Shown here: in pieces, positions 47,660-59,647 of the stretch
Layout of the letters: each line of letters begins with the position of its first letter
How positions within the stretch are numbered: the first letter of the stretch is position 1
Assembly (NCBI RefSeq): GCF_001183985.1
Contig: NZ_LFZW01000001.1
Span: forward strand, 3,772,059 to 3,836,058
Direction: 5' to 3'
From: Peribacillus loiseleuriae
GTDB lineage: Bacteria; Bacillota; Bacilli; Bacillales; DSM-1321
Length of the DNA: 64,000 nt
Notes under the pieces: model-generated
What the model was told of the DNA's origin: nothing
Databases searched by the model: none
The model's input: the letters and a program-made list of their open reading frames with translations, nothing else
Translations under genes and position numbers: made by a program

Positions 47660-48259
47660 TTATTTCGTAGACACAACATCTATTGTTTGTTCATATTTAG
47701 CAATTTGATCATCATATTGCAGAGTGATTGAGATCTCATCCCACCCATTCACTAGCATTTCTTTCCAATATGGGTGAATGTCAAACTCCGTAACAAAATC
47801 AGCTGGTCCGTAAACCTTTTGATTAGGTAAATCGACTGTGAATTCAACATCAGGATTTTTGGCTTCCTTCATTAAATAGGAAACTTCATCTGCAGAAAGA
47901 GCAATTGGCAGAATCCCATTTTTCAGGCAGTTATTCTTAAAAATATCGGCAAATGAAGGCGCAATGACGATTTGAAAACCAAAGTCCTGCAACGACCACG
48001 GTGCATGCTCCCTTGAAGATCCGCAGCCGAAGTTCTCACCTGCCACTAGAATGGAAGCACCAGCGGCCTCAGGCTGGTTTAACTCAAAGTCTTCGCGAAG
48101 CTCACCATTTTCATTATATCGCCAGTTGTAGAATAAAAACTCACCAAAACCTGTCCGTTCAATTCGTTTTAAAAATTGCTTCGGAATAATCTGATCTGTG
48201 TCCACATTGTTCCGGTCTAAAACTGCCGGTTTTCCTCGGTATACCGTAATTGGTTCCAT
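47660..48259 (-). CDS. leuD: 3-isopropylmalate dehydratase small subunit
   Basis: Swivelling subunit of isopropylmalate isomerase, acting with LeuC. 199 residues, typical for LeuD. Seen: LDRNNVDTDQIIPKQFLKR near residue 15 and the aconitase-like GENFGCGSSREHAPWSL near 74. AGGAGG lies about six bases before ATG. It follows leuC by 15 bases at the end of the ilv-leu operon. Confidence 0.97.
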   Translation of the reverse strand: MEPITVYRGKPAVLDRNNVDTDQIIPKQFLKRIERTGFGEFLFYNWRYNENGELREDFELNQPEAAGASILVAGENFGCGSSREHAPWSLQDFGFQIVIAPSFADIFKNNCLKNGILPIALSADEVSYLMKEAKNPDVEFTVDLPNQKVYGPADFVTEFDIHPYWKEMLVNGWDEISITLQYDDQIAKYEQTIDVVSTK

Positions 48260-48274
48260 ATTGCACCTCCTAAA

Positions 48275-49693
48275 TTAATGTAATTGATGCATTTCTGATG
48301 AGTTTTCTAAATTTCTGATATCAATAAATTTCCCATAAAGCGCAGCCGCAGCCGCCATTTCCGGGCTGACTAAATGCGTTCGTGCACCTGCACCTTGACG
48401 ACCTTCGAAGTTCCGATTGGACGTTGAGGCACAGTGCTCTCCTGCTGGAACTGCATCTGGATTCATGCCTAAACACATGCTACAGCCAGAGTCCCGCCAT
48501 TCAAAACCCGCTGACTTAAATACTTCATCAAGCCCTTCTTCCTCGGCTTGTTTCTTTACCTTTTGCGAACCAGGGACAACCATTGCCCGGACTCCTTTAT
48601 GCACTTGTTTCCCCGATATAACATCGGCTGCTTTTCGCAAATCTTCAATACGTGAATTCGTACAAGACCCAATGAATACATGCTGAACCGGAATATCGGT
48701 AATCTGCATCCCTTCCGTTAACCCCATATATTCGAGAGCACGTTGCAATTCTTTTTCATCAATCGTATCACTTGACCCAACAGGGATGTTCTCATCCACA
48801 GCACTTGCCATGCCAGGATTTGTTCCCCAGCTAACCATCGGCGAAATTTGCTCTGCATCAATTGTGATTTCCCTGTCATAGACTGCATCCTCATCACTAG
48901 CCAGAAGTTTCCATTGATTCACACTTTGTTCAAACTCTTCGCCTGTCGGCACAAACTTTCTGCCCTTTATATATGAGAATGTTGTTTCATCCGGGCTAAC
49001 TAACCCAGCACGCGCACCGCCTTCAATCGACATATTACAAACGGTCATGCGTTCTTCCATCGACATATTTCGGAAGACTTCTCCGCAATATTCAACAATA
49101 TAGCCATTCCCAAAATTCACGCCATACTTGGCAATTACGTATAAAATAACGTCTTTTGCCGTTACACCAAACCTTAATTTCCCGTTCACTTCAAGTTTTA
49201 GCGTCTTCGGTTTTGTTTGCCATAGTGTCTGTGTTGCAAAAACATGCTCCACTTCACTTGTTCCAATCCCAAAAGCAATCGAACCAAACGCGCCATGAGT
49301 TGATGTGTGGCTATCTCCGCAAACAATAGTCATTCCCGGCTGTGTTAATCCCATTTCAGGTCCGATGACATGGACAATCCCTTGATCTGGACTGTTCAAA
49401 TCTGCAAGCTCAATTCCGAAATCACGACAATTCGTTTCAAGAGCCGTCAACTGTTTCAAAGCAATCTCATCTTCAATAAAATAACGATTGATTGTTGGAA
49501 CGTTATGATCCATCGTCGCAAACGTCCGGTCAGGTCGTCTTACTTTCCTACCTTTTAGCCTTAAACCCTCAAATGCTTGCGGTGAAGTGACTTCATGAAT
49601 ATAATGCAGATCAATATATAATAAGTCCGGTTTATTTTCCTCTTGATGAACGATATGTTGCTCCCAAATTTTTTCAATAATTGATTTCCCCAC
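48275..49693 (-). CDS. leuC: 3-isopropylmalate dehydratase large subunit
   Basis: Catalytic [4Fe-4S] subunit that isomerises 2- to 3-isopropylmalate in leucine synthesis. 472 residues, normal. Cluster ligands are Cys in [13 protein letters not shown] near residue 348 and the pair CSMCLGMN near 407. Substrate motifs [16 protein letters not shown] near 128 and [15 protein letters not shown] near 424 are present. The start is GTG at 49693 after GAGGTGAG. An unusual 345-base gap separates it from leuB. Confidence 0.97.
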   Translation of the reverse strand: MGKSIIEKIWEQHIVHQEENKPDLLYIDLHYIHEVTSPQAFEGLRLKGRKVRRPDRTFATMDHNVPTINRYFIEDEIALKQLTALETNCRDFGIELADLNSPDQGIVHVIGPEMGLTQPGMTIVCGDSHTSTHGAFGSIAFGIGTSEVEHVFATQTLWQTKPKTLKLEVNGKLRFGVTAKDVILYVIAKYGVNFGNGYIVEYCGEVFRNMSMEERMTVCNMSIEGGARAGLVSPDETTFSYIKGRKFVPTGEEFEQSVNQWKLLASDEDAVYDREITIDAEQISPMVSWGTNPGMASAVDENIPVGSSDTIDEKELQRALEYMGLTEGMQITDIPVQHVFIGSCTNSRIEDLRKAADVISGKQVHKGVRAMVVPGSQKVKKQAEEEGLDEVFKSAGFEWRDSGCSMCLGMNPDAVPAGEHCASTSNRNFEGRQGAGARTHLVSPEMAAAAALYGKFIDIRNLENSSEMHQLH

Positions 49694-49939
49694 GCTTGCT
49701 CACCTCACAAAATTTTTAATGTTTAGCTGTTATAATTTATGAAGAATAAGGATGGACCAGCGCTTAACTTAAACAGCTAACTAACATGACCTTTTAAAGT
49801 TAAGCTAGACAATGTGTAAAAACCTAAAAATGTGACAATCACTCCATCACTTAATTGGAGCTGGTTTTATGACTTTTATACATTCTTCCTTCATAAAACG
49901 ATGCCATTATTGCACCATTTATGTGACTTTTTTAAAATA

Positions 49940-49994
49940 GCTCAAAAAAGACTCTTCCTTCACCAATAATGGCTGAAAGAAGGCTTATTTGAGC
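49940..49994 (-). terminator. Terminator-like hairpin between leuB and leuC
   Basis: GCTCAAAAAAGACTCTTCCTT (49940-49960, written here in part) is an imperfect inverse of 49977-49994 (AAGAAGGCTTATTTGAGC). On the minus strand TATTTTAAAAAAG follows. It sits in the 49694-50039 gap, which otherwise has no gene and no clear promoter. Partial termination here could lower leuCD relative to leuAB. Confidence 0.5.
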
Positions 49995-50039
49995 CGTCTT
50001 CTTTGTGAATCACATTTACTCATTAACACCCATCTTGCT

Positions 50040-51128
50040 TTAGATTGCTACTTCATTTAAAAGAGCAGCTTTGACTTCAGCAATCATTTCTTCAGTTGAC
50101 AAGCTCTCTGTATTATTCCCAGCGATATCAATTGTTCTGAATCCTGAATCGAGTACAGAGTGAACTGCCTTTTCAACAGCTTCTGCTTCTTTCTCCATTC
50201 CAAACGACAATCTAAGCATATATGCTGCTGAAAGAATCGTTGCAAGCGGATTCGCTACGTTTTTGCCAGCAATATCTGGCGCTGAACCATGGATTGGTTC
50301 GAATAAACTAGGTCCGTCTACTGAAATTGATGCAGAAGAAAGCATTCCAAGTGATCCTGTTAGCACCGATGCTTCATCACTTAAAATATCCCCAAACATA
50401 TTTTCTGTGACCACAACATCGAATTGTCTAGGATTGCGAATCAATTGCATCGCGGCATTATCCACAAGCATATGCTCTAATGTTACATCAGGATAATTCT
50501 TTGCCACTTCCTCTGCCGTTTCACGCCATAGTCTACTTGATTCAAGCACATTCGCTTTATCGACAGACGTTACTTTTTTCTGTCTTTGGCTTGCGATTTC
50601 AAAAGAAAGTTCAATGATTCGTCTCATTTCTTCTTTTTGGTAAAATAACGTATCAACGACAGCTTCCTTACCTTCAAAAATCGTACGTTCACTTGGTTTT
50701 CCGAAATAAAGGCCACCAGTTAATTCTCGTACAATGATAAAATCCACGTCTTCAATAATTTCTTGTTTCAGCGGAGAGGCTTCCGACAAACTAGAAAAAT
50801 AGCTAATTGGCCTCAGATTGGCATAAAGATTTAAATCTTTCCGGATTTTCAGTAACCCGCGTTCCGGGCGTAAATGAGTGGGCTGACTATCCCACTTTGG
50901 CCCACCAACTGCACCAAGAAGAATTGCATCACTTGATTTACACAATTCAATGGTTTCATCAGGAAGTGGTTGTCCTGTTGCATCAATGGCTGCCCCACCG
51001 ATTTGGCCATATTCAAAGGTGAATTCATGCTCGAATCGTTCTGCGACGGCTTCGAGTATTTCAACTGCACCTCCCGCCACTTCTTTTCCGATACCATCTC
51101 CAGGCAACACTGCAATTTTCCTTTTCAT
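50040..51128 (-). CDS. leuB: 3-isopropylmalate dehydrogenase
   Basis: NAD-dependent oxidative decarboxylase giving 2-ketoisocaproate. 362 residues, typical. Seen: IAVLPGDGIGKEVAGGAVEI at the N-terminus, the substrate Arg and Tyr region IIVRELTGGLYFGKPSERT near 131, the metal-binding Asp in FGDILSDEASVLTGSLGML near 244, and the adenine-site EPIHGSAPDIAGKNVANP near 275. AGGAGAG lies five bases before ATG. leuA lies 83 bases upstream, with a miniature inverted repeat between them. Confidence 0.97.
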   Translation of the reverse strand: MKRKIAVLPGDGIGKEVAGGAVEILEAVAERFEHEFTFEYGQIGGAAIDATGQPLPDETIELCKSSDAILLGAVGGPKWDSQPTHLRPERGLLKIRKDLNLYANLRPISYFSSLSEASPLKQEIIEDVDFIIVRELTGGLYFGKPSERTIFEGKEAVVDTLFYQKEEMRRIIELSFEIASQRQKKVTSVDKANVLESSRLWRETAEEVAKNYPDVTLEHMLVDNAAMQLIRNPRQFDVVVTENMFGDILSDEASVLTGSLGMLSSASISVDGPSLFEPIHGSAPDIAGKNVANPLATILSAAYMLRLSFGMEKEAEAVEKAVHSVLDSGFRTIDIAGNNTESLSTEEMIAEVKAALLNEVAI

Positions 51129-51144
51129 CTTTCTCTCTCCTTTT

Positions 51145-51197
51145 TAGAGGATGTTCAAAAAATTAGATAAAGTGTGTTTTTATCCTCTTTTTTGAAC
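51145..51197. repeat. Ends-only copy of the TGTTCAAAAA-bounded element
   Basis: GAGGATGTTCAAAAAA (51145-51160) and TTTTTTGAACAT (51186-51197) are inverse copies of each other and match the two ends of the element at 27535-27740. Only about 25 bases lie between them. It occupies most of the leuA-leuB gap and could fold as a hairpin in the operon mRNA. Confidence 0.6.
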
Positions 51198-51211
51198 ATA
51201 ACTTCTCGCTG

Positions 51212-53783
<2,572 letters not shown>

Positions 53784-53890
53784 TCATTAGTCATTTTTTT
53801 CTGATTAATCAAGCTGTAATACCGCCTTAATATGCAAGTATAAACAGCCTGTAAATCCTTGCATAGTTCTATTAACTATTAGTTAGAAAA

Positions 53891-53917
53891 TCCATCACTG
53901 ATGGAAGCTTCACTTTA
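53891..53917. repeat. Hairpin and short match to the ends of the 1-660 element
   Basis: TCCATCA and TGATGGA form a 7-bp stem with a 1-base loop. The adjacent GATGGAAGCTTCACTTTA, read on the other strand (TAAAGTGAAGCTTCCATC), matches the start of the window at 2-19 (TAAAGTGAAACTTCCATC) with one difference. It directly abuts the ilvN stop. Confidence 0.45.
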
Positions 53918-54436
53918 TTAGACAATCGTAAAGCTTTTTACAACCGACTGTTTTTGTGTACCGCGCGGAAAGGCAGCTGTGCCGGTTCGCGCAAGTTCTT
54001 TTATTCCATAGGGCTTAAGCAATTCAATGAACGCTTCTACCTTATCGGACTCTCCAGTAATTTGTATCGTGAGGCTATCTTTGCTGACATCAATGACCGA
54101 GCCGCGGAATGGTTCAATTAATGAATAAATCTCCGTACGGGTTTGGCTTGAAGCAAGCACTTTTACAAGAGCTAACTCTCTCGCTACAATGGATTGATCG
54201 CTAATATCTGTTACTTTTAATACATCAATTTGTTTATTTAGCTGTTTCGTCATCTGTTCAATGACATTCTCATCTTCAACATGAACAACTACAGTTATTC
54301 TTGAGATGTTTTCTTGTTCAGACTGTCCAACAGATATGCTTTCAATATTATAATTTCGTTTCGTAAACAAATTGGTAATTCGGTTTAACACGCCAGGGCG
54401 ATTGTTTACAGTTAGGGTTAGAATGCCTTTCTTCAT
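53918..54436 (-). CDS. ilvN: Acetolactate synthase small (regulatory) subunit
   Basis: Binds valine and regulates IlvB. 172 residues with an ACT domain at the N-terminus ([20 protein letters not shown], residues 5-24, the valine-binding motif) and the second regulatory half ([23 protein letters not shown] near 95). The name ilvH is used in B. subtilis. The ATG overlaps the ilvB stop by four bases. Confidence 0.96.
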   Translation of the reverse strand: MKKGILTLTVNNRPGVLNRITNLFTKRNYNIESISVGQSEQENISRITVVVHVEDENVIEQMTKQLNKQIDVLKVTDISDQSIVARELALVKVLASSQTRTEIYSLIEPFRGSVIDVSKDSLTIQITGESDKVEAFIELLKPYGIKELARTGTAAFPRGTQKQSVVKSFTIV

Positions 54437-56151
54437 AGCTTCACACCTACCATTTCATGCAGCCCTTTACCCGGCGCCACCATCGGATAGACATTTTCTT
54501 CCGCTTCTACTTCAAAGTCAATGAGTACAGGTCCTTTGATCGCAAGTGCTTCTTCAATTTTGGCACTAGCATCTGTCTCATTATCGACTTTAAAAGCCGG
54601 AATTCCGTACGCATTAGCTAATTTAACAAAGTCTGGTTGATAATCAAATTTACTATGAGAGAAGCGTCCCTCATAAAACTCTGACTGCCATTGTCTAACC
54701 ATCCCTAGCGCATGATTGTTCACGATGATAATTTTGACAGGAAGATTTAATTCAGCCATTACGGCTAATTCCTGACTCGTCATCTGGAATCCGCCATCAC
54801 CTACTACAGCAAATACTGTCGCGTCAGGTTCGGCAATTTGCGCACCAACTGCTGCTGGTATACAAAATCCCATCGTTCCAAGTCCACCTGAAGTTACCCA
54901 AGCATTCGGTTTATTAAACGTAAAATATTGAGCGGCCCACATTTGATGTTGACCAACATCTGTTACGACAATCGCATCACCAGCCGTTTTTTCATGTAAA
55001 AGTTCAATCACTTTTTGCGGCTTCAATGTATCTGACTCTTTGTCGTATACAAATGGGAATTCTTCTTTCCAGTCTTTGATCGTTTTTATCCACTCTGTCA
55101 GCTCAGGCTTCTTGCCGTCTTGTGCAACTAATTGCTCTAGTGCTTCTTTGGCACACCCTACAATCGGGATCTTCGTCGGTACGTTTTTCCCAATTTCAGC
55201 AGGATCAATATCAATATGTGCAACCTTGGCGTTTGGCGCAAATTCCGCTAAATTTCCAGTTAATCGGTCATCGAAGCGCGCCCCGATATTAATGAGCAAA
55301 TCACATGTTGAGAGCGCCATATTGGCTGCATAGATTCCATGCATTCCGCCCATTCCGATGAATAGTGGATGGTCAGCCGGGAATCCACCGAGTCCTAAAA
55401 GTGTATGCACAACAGGAATACCTTGTTGCTGTGCGTATTGCAAAAGTTTTTCGGATGCTTTTGCATGCAGGATACCAGCTCCAGCTAAAATGACTGGTTT
55501 TTTTGAACTGCTCACAGCTTCTACCATTTTCCTGATTTGCAAATAATTCGGCTGTGTAGTTGGCTGATAGCCTGGTAAATCGATTTGCGGTTCCTCGCCA
55601 ACCTTACCGTCTATCGTTGCTACATCTTTAGGTATATCAATGAGTACAGGTCCCGGTCGACCGCTTGAAGCAATATAGAACGCTTCTTTGATTATGCGCG
55701 GGAGGTCTTCCGGTTTTCTTACTTGATAGTTATACTTCGTGATTGGCGTTGTAATTCCGATAACATCTGCTTCCTGGAAGGCATCTGAGCCAATGACGGA
55801 CGTAGCAACCTGTCCAGTGAAGACAACTAAAGGAATTGAATCAATCATCGCATCTGCAAGGCCAGTCACAATATTCGTTGCCCCTGGGCCAGATGTAGCA
55901 ATAACTACCCCAGGTTTTCCAGTAATTCGGGCGTACCCTTCTGCCGCATGAATGGAACCTTGTTCATGACGCGGTAGGATGTGTACCATGCCTGATCGGT
56001 AAATTTCATCGTAAATCGGTAGAACAGCTCCACCCGGATATCCAAAAATGACTTCAACTTGTTCCTTTTTCAGGGCATCAATCAGAAAAGCGGCCCCGCT
56101 TTTTAGTTGATGTTCCGCTTTTCTGGCTGTTACCACTGCTTTTTCTGTCAT
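54433..56151 (-). CDS. ilvB: Acetolactate synthase large subunit
   Basis: ThDP- and FAD-dependent enzyme making acetolactate and acetohydroxybutyrate, the first common step of branched-chain synthesis. 572 residues, normal. The catalytic Glu is in [17 protein letters not shown] near residue 61. The FAD region follows in the middle, and the ThDP-binding motif [20 protein letters not shown] lies near 449 and ends with [19 protein letters not shown] lies about nine bases before ATG. It heads the operon under a Leu T-box. ilvD is not in this window. Confidence 0.97.
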   Translation of the reverse strand: MTEKAVVTARKAEHQLKSGAAFLIDALKKEQVEVIFGYPGGAVLPIYDEIYRSGMVHILPRHEQGSIHAAEGYARITGKPGVVIATSGPGATNIVTGLADAMIDSIPLVVFTGQVATSVIGSDAFQEADVIGITTPITKYNYQVRKPEDLPRIIKEAFYIASSGRPGPVLIDIPKDVATIDGKVGEEPQIDLPGYQPTTQPNYLQIRKMVEAVSSSKKPVILAGAGILHAKASEKLLQYAQQQGIPVVHTLLGLGGFPADHPLFIGMGGMHGIYAANMALSTCDLLINIGARFDDRLTGNLAEFAPNAKVAHIDIDPAEIGKNVPTKIPIVGCAKEALEQLVAQDGKKPELTEWIKTIKDWKEEFPFVYDKESDTLKPQKVIELLHEKTAGDAIVVTDVGQHQMWAAQYFTFNKPNAWVTSGGLGTMGFCIPAAVGAQIAEPDATVFAVVGDGGFQMTSQELAVMAELNLPVKIIIVNNHALGMVRQWQSEFYEGRFSHSKFDYQPDFVKLANAYGIPAFKVDNETDASAKIEEALAIKGPVLIDFEVEAEENVYPMVAPGKGLHEMVGVKL

Positions 56152-56227
56152 TTGAAAAGACCTCCTTCGCTTATTTTTTGTTTGATTGTGGTAATGCTTT
56201 TACTCAATAAAGGCGAAAAACATATAA

Positions 56228-56525
56228 AAAGCCCCTCACCTCATTAAGCATGCTGTTGCATTACTTAAAGGGGTGAAGAGGCTATATATCCTATCCACGG
56301 TACCACCCTAATTCGCACAAAATACGTGCGCACTCTAAACAGATTTCACTCTGTACTGTATTTTGATAACGGGTGCTGGTTGGCACCCGTTCAGCCTTAC
56401 TCGTACACTTTCGGGCTGAAACTCAGAGGTGAGTTCACCTTTTGGACATTACCGGCTTCCAGCTACCCGGCTCTCTGTAAATGTCTGCTCAAAAGATTAC
56501 TTATCCTCATCAATGCTTTAACATG
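56228..56525 (-). promoter_or_regulatory. T-box riboswitch (leucine) of the ilv-leu operon
   Basis: Minus strand has the T-box core AGGGTGGTACCGTGG (about 56298-56312) and a terminator with arms GCCTCTTCACCCC and GGGGTGAGG-like plus TTTTT near 56228-56280. The stem I loop reads GTGAACTCACC, with CTC (Leu) as the likely specifier. Leucine starvation should therefore permit read-through into ilvB-leuD, as in B. subtilis. Confidence 0.92.
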
Positions 56526-56628
56526 TTGAATTTTATTATTATATTACTCGCTAAAATTTGCGTAGTAGTCAGCTATTTAAATTCTTATAATTTTTAGAAG
56601 AATGTAAAAGCTGTTGTATTTGAAACTA

Positions 56629-56657
56629 ATATTACGCTGATATTTAAAGCACGTCAA
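56629..56657 (-). promoter_or_regulatory. Sigma-A promoter of the ilv-leu operon
   Basis: TTGACG (56652-56657) and TAATAT (56629-56634) on the minus strand are separated by exactly 17 bases. The start would be near 56622, about 100 bases before stem I of the T-box. The rest of 56526-56825 is AT-rich with no gene. Confidence 0.75.
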
Positions 56658-56782
56658 TACCTTTTTCCTAATTATTTGACTATTCTATTTTATCGATTCA
56701 ATTGAATCCGCTTACATCATTGCTGTGACTTATTTTCTATATTAATAGAACTTTTGACCTTTTAAAAAAATTCAAGAAACAT

Positions 56783-56822
56783 AAAAAACGAGAATTTCTT
56801 TTTTAAAGAAAATTCTCGTTTT
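56783..56822 (-). terminator. Terminator after the FtsW-like gene
   Basis: AAACGAGAATTTCTT (56786-56800) pairs with AAAGAAAATTCTCGTTT (56805-56821) with one bulge. A T-run follows on the minus strand. It lies just downstream of the stop at 56826. Confidence 0.8.
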
Positions 56823-56825
56823 CAC

Positions 56826-58100
56826 TTATAGAGTCTTAGATCGAATCAAATCTTTTTTTCGATACACACTTAATACAAGACCGATGAGCCCCGCATTCAA
56901 CAGGACCTGCATATTTCCGTAACTTATAAATGGGAGTGATACACTCATGATCGGAAATAGCCCCAATGACATCCCAAGATTAAACACCACCTGAAAGGCG
57001 AAAAGACTTAAGGCGCCGATTACAAGTAACTTTCCGTATCCATCACGGACCGTTTTAACAACAATAAGCATGCGACAGATTAGCAACAACAATGTGCCTC
57101 CCAACACAACCGCAAATGTCCATCCTAGGGTATAAGATAAAGAAATGAAAACAAAATCCGTTGTACTCTCTGGTAACATCAATCCTGATTCAGGTAACGA
57201 CTGCCAAAACCATCCGGTTCCATCTCGGAGTTCTTTGATTTTTACATAGTGATATCCAGATGAATCTGCATATTTTTCAGAATGTAGATACGCCAGTAAA
57301 CGTGTTAGTTGATATTCCTTAATTCCAGAGGTAAACCAAACATATAGCGGTATCGACGCACCAATCACCAATGAAATTATATAAGACCAAATAACTTTCC
57401 TTTTCTCAAAATGACTTCCCCACAACATTACACCTGTGATAATCGTGAACATGCCAAAAACGAAAAGATTGGGGGTTAATATAATTAAATAGCTTGTAAC
57501 TAGATATAAAATCACGACCATATACATTTTCATTTTTTCATTTCGAAAAATCCTTGCCCATCCTAATAAAAAGAGTGGCAGTGTGATCGATATATCCGTT
57601 GAAAATGGTCCTAACACGAGAGTAACACTTCCGTGTACCATATTTCCTGAAATGAGTGCAAAAGAAATTATTCCCCAACCAATTATGAACCAGCCAATAC
57701 CTAGTTTTTGCAATTTTTGATAATCAAAAAACATGAGAACTGCGGCGAAAGCAATTCCAATAAACGTTACAATGAACTTCTGAAGAAAGGCCATCGCCGT
57801 ATGTTCAGATTCGAACACAAATATTGGCACCATTCCAAGAACAACGATAAACAAAAACAAGCCAATCATTTTCCAATCCACTTTCGGGCGGTGCAAACGA
57901 TCCATTTTTTGCCCAAGGAGGATTGGACTCCCCATTCTTAAAACGGCCTTTTGTTCAGCTTCTTCATCATTTAACCCTTGTTTCTTTAGCGCTTCTATTG
58001 ATTGTTTCAAATGATTATTCAGTTCTACTTCAACGAGTTTCCTAGCTTCCGTGGAACGAATACTACGCGATACTTCGGACAAAAACTTTTCTTTATTCAT
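56826..58100 (-). CDS. FtsW/RodA/SpoVE-like membrane protein with permease-prefix domain
   Basis: 424 residues. The first 80 form a soluble helical domain (KFLSEVSRSIRSTEARKLVE, LNDEEAEQKAVLRMGSP) of the permease prefix/DUF1700-like type. About nine to ten membrane helices follow, ending MSVSLPFISYGNMQVLLNAG, the SEDS-family C-terminal signature (cf. LPFISYGGSSL), with GTGWFWQSLPES near 290 in the large loop. SEDS proteins polymerise glycan strands, but it lacks proof of activity. ATG at 58100 is four bases after the padR stop, whose end supplies the GGGTGG ribosome site. It forms an operon with the regulator and the ECF sigma factor. Confidence 0.85.
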   Translation of the reverse strand: MNKEKFLSEVSRSIRSTEARKLVEVELNNHLKQSIEALKKQGLNDEEAEQKAVLRMGSPILLGQKMDRLHRPKVDWKMIGLFLFIVVLGMVPIFVFESEHTAMAFLQKFIVTFIGIAFAAVLMFFDYQKLQKLGIGWFIIGWGIISFALISGNMVHGSVTLVLGPFSTDISITLPLFLLGWARIFRNEKMKMYMVVILYLVTSYLIILTPNLFVFGMFTIITGVMLWGSHFEKRKVIWSYIISLVIGASIPLYVWFTSGIKEYQLTRLLAYLHSEKYADSSGYHYVKIKELRDGTGWFWQSLPESGLMLPESTTDFVFISLSYTLGWTFAVVLGGTLLLLICRMLIVVKTVRDGYGKLLVIGALSLFAFQVVFNLGMSLGLFPIMSVSLPFISYGNMQVLLNAGLIGLVLSVYRKKDLIRSKTL

Positions 58101-58104
58101 AGAA

Positions 58105-58512
58105 TTATCCACCCATTACGGTTTGAAGAACAAATGAGGCCGATTCTTTTTTTGTCTCCGCTTTGCTCAACAGCTTCCGCCCTTTATCATTCAATTTGTA
58201 TAATTTTTGCTCGGAAGTTCCCCAATATGCTTGTATGTACTCTTTTTGTTCTAAATCATGTAGTAATGCATACAACAAACCTTCATGATCAGCGAACTTT
58301 ATATTCCCTTTACTCGTCAGAACGTCCATAATTTCAAAGCCGCTTTTTTCACTTTTCAACATTCTAAAAATCGCAAGAATGACTTCCTCTTCACCGGCTC
58401 CTTCATTTACAACGGCCTGACGAATGTTTTTCTGATGTTTTTCTGAAAAATTCACGCCTGAAAAAACAGTAGTCTTCATCGCTTTTTTCAACTGTTTTAA
58501 TCGATTTTCCAT
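58105..58512 (-). CDS. PadR-like winged-helix regulator
   Basis: 135 residues. A PadR-type winged helix is visible from about residue 40: VILAIFRMLKSEKSGFEIMD, then HEGLLYALLHDLEQKEYIQA and KLYKLNDKGRKLL (wing and final helix). The 40-residue N-terminal lead and a C-terminal tail replace the usual PadR dimerisation helices. It starts inside the end of the ECF sigma gene (16-base overlap) and runs into the FtsW-like gene with a four-base gap, so all three are coupled. It may sense a ligand or control the sigma factor; neither is shown. Confidence 0.82.
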   Translation of the reverse strand: MENRLKQLKKAMKTTVFSGVNFSEKHQKNIRQAVVNEGAGEEEVILAIFRMLKSEKSGFEIMDVLTSKGNIKFADHEGLLYALLHDLEQKEYIQAYWGTSEQKLYKLNDKGRKLLSKAETKKESASFVLQTVMGG

Positions 58513-59045
58513 CCTGTTCCCTCCAAACTGTTCTTTAATATTTGTTTCGCCCTGCGCATTCTTGTTTTAATCGTGCTCTGACTGTTCCTTGTCATTTCTG
58601 CCAATTCTTTAATCGTAAGCTCTTGAAAATAATACAAATAAATCACTTCTCTGTACTTCACCGGAAGATTCATGACAGCATCTGCTAATACCTGATCCTC
58701 ATCCTTTTGAATGATATCTTGTTCAACATGATCTACTGCTTGAAAAGCAGCATGATTTTCAGCGTCTAATTCGACTTGGTGATAATACCAGCTCTTCAAG
58801 TAATCTTTACAATGATTGATCGCGATCCGCCATAGCCAAGTACGTATTTTCGCCTGTCCCCTGTACCTCGGCAGTGCTTGATAGCATTTCACGAAGATTT
58901 CCTGAGTTAAATCTTCTGCCAATGGAAGGTTCTTCACATACGAATAAACAAGCTGCAAGATATCTTGTCCATACACCGTCATAATTTCATCAAGCAGCGC
59001 GTCCTCCTCGCCATTTCGGAGAGCTTCTGCAACTAACTCCTTCAC
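58497..59045 (-). CDS. ECF-family RNA polymerase sigma factor
   Basis: Sigma-70 family factor of 182 residues. Region 2 shows DILQLVYSYVKNLPLAEDLT and QEIFVKCYQALPRYRGQAKI with RTWLWRIAINHCKDYL; region 4 shows LPVKYREVIYLYYFQELTI and KELAEMTRNSQSTIKTRMRR. GTG at 59045 lies eight bases after AAAGGG; GTG at 59054 is too close to it. There is no typical zinc anti-sigma gene next to it; instead the PadR-like and FtsW-like genes follow with overlaps. Target genes are unknown; an envelope or sporulation role is inferred. Confidence 0.9.
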   Translation of the reverse strand: MKELVAEALRNGEEDALLDEIMTVYGQDILQLVYSYVKNLPLAEDLTQEIFVKCYQALPRYRGQAKIRTWLWRIAINHCKDYLKSWYYHQVELDAENHAAFQAVDHVEQDIIQKDEDQVLADAVMNLPVKYREVIYLYYFQELTIKELAEMTRNSQSTIKTRMRRAKQILKNSLEGTGWKID

Positions 59046-59173
59046 GTATCTCACCCTTTCTTTCTATACCTTAGACGATTCCATGTAAAAATTAGTTTTA
59101 TTTTGCGTGAATTTTTATATGATTTTTTTGCAAAAATATCTACTTTTAATCTTAAAGGTCAAATGAAAATTAC

Positions 59174-59211
59174 GAAACGGGAAACCTTAAATGTTTAAAG
59201 TTTCCCGTTTC
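59174..59211. terminator. Hairpin between the DUF4183 gene and the ECF operon
   Basis: GAAACGGGAAACCTT (59174-59188) pairs with AAAGTTTCCCGTTTC (59197-59211), a 15-bp stem with one G-T or mismatch, loop of eight. Moderately T-rich flanks on both sides. It would end the DUF4183 transcript on the minus strand. Confidence 0.7.
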
Positions 59212-59274
59212 TATTTTCCGCTAAATATTTTCTTTTTTAATAATCTTGTCCGATTTTAAATCCCTGTAGATTGA

Positions 59275-59559
59275 TTACGTTACGATAAACTCAACAACAA
59301 TTGGAGTATCTGGATCTAATACATCGCCACCAGGAATCGTGATAGCTGCAGTGGTAACAGATGAAGTATCTGAAGTCTGAATCATCGCGTTTATATAAAG
59401 AGTGTAATACGCAAATGAAGCCGGAAATGCTGTAGCAGCAACACCAGCGTCATTAGTAAATTCAGTTGCGTCAATTAAAAATGTAGCTCCTGTACCAGTC
59501 CCTGAACCAGCAGTAGCCGTAAATTTTCTACCAGCTATAAAAGGTTTGACTATCGCCAT
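59275..59559 (-). CDS. DUF4183-type protein, probable spore-surface component
   Basis: 94 residues beginning MAIVKPFIAGRKFTATAGSG. The body has the DUF4183 pattern: FTNDAGVAATAF, a central YYTLYINAMIQ strand, then AAITIPGGDVLDPDTPIVVEF. The same pattern closes the next gene. DUF4183 proteins are widespread in spore-formers and often sit with collagen-like exosporium proteins; a spore-surface role is inferred. ATG at 59559 lies seven bases after GGGGAGGTG; the frame opens at 59586. It has 88 bases to its neighbour and a hairpin downstream. Confidence 0.75.
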   Translation of the reverse strand: MAIVKPFIAGRKFTATAGSGTGTGATFLIDATEFTNDAGVAATAFPASFAYYTLYINAMIQTSDTSSVTTAAITIPGGDVLDPDTPIVVEFIVT

Positions 59560-59647
59560 TTCTATACACCTCCCCTTTTCTTTCATACTCTAGTTAATGT
59601 GCATAATTGAAAAAGGGAAGAGCTATTAACCTAATATAGTCACACAT

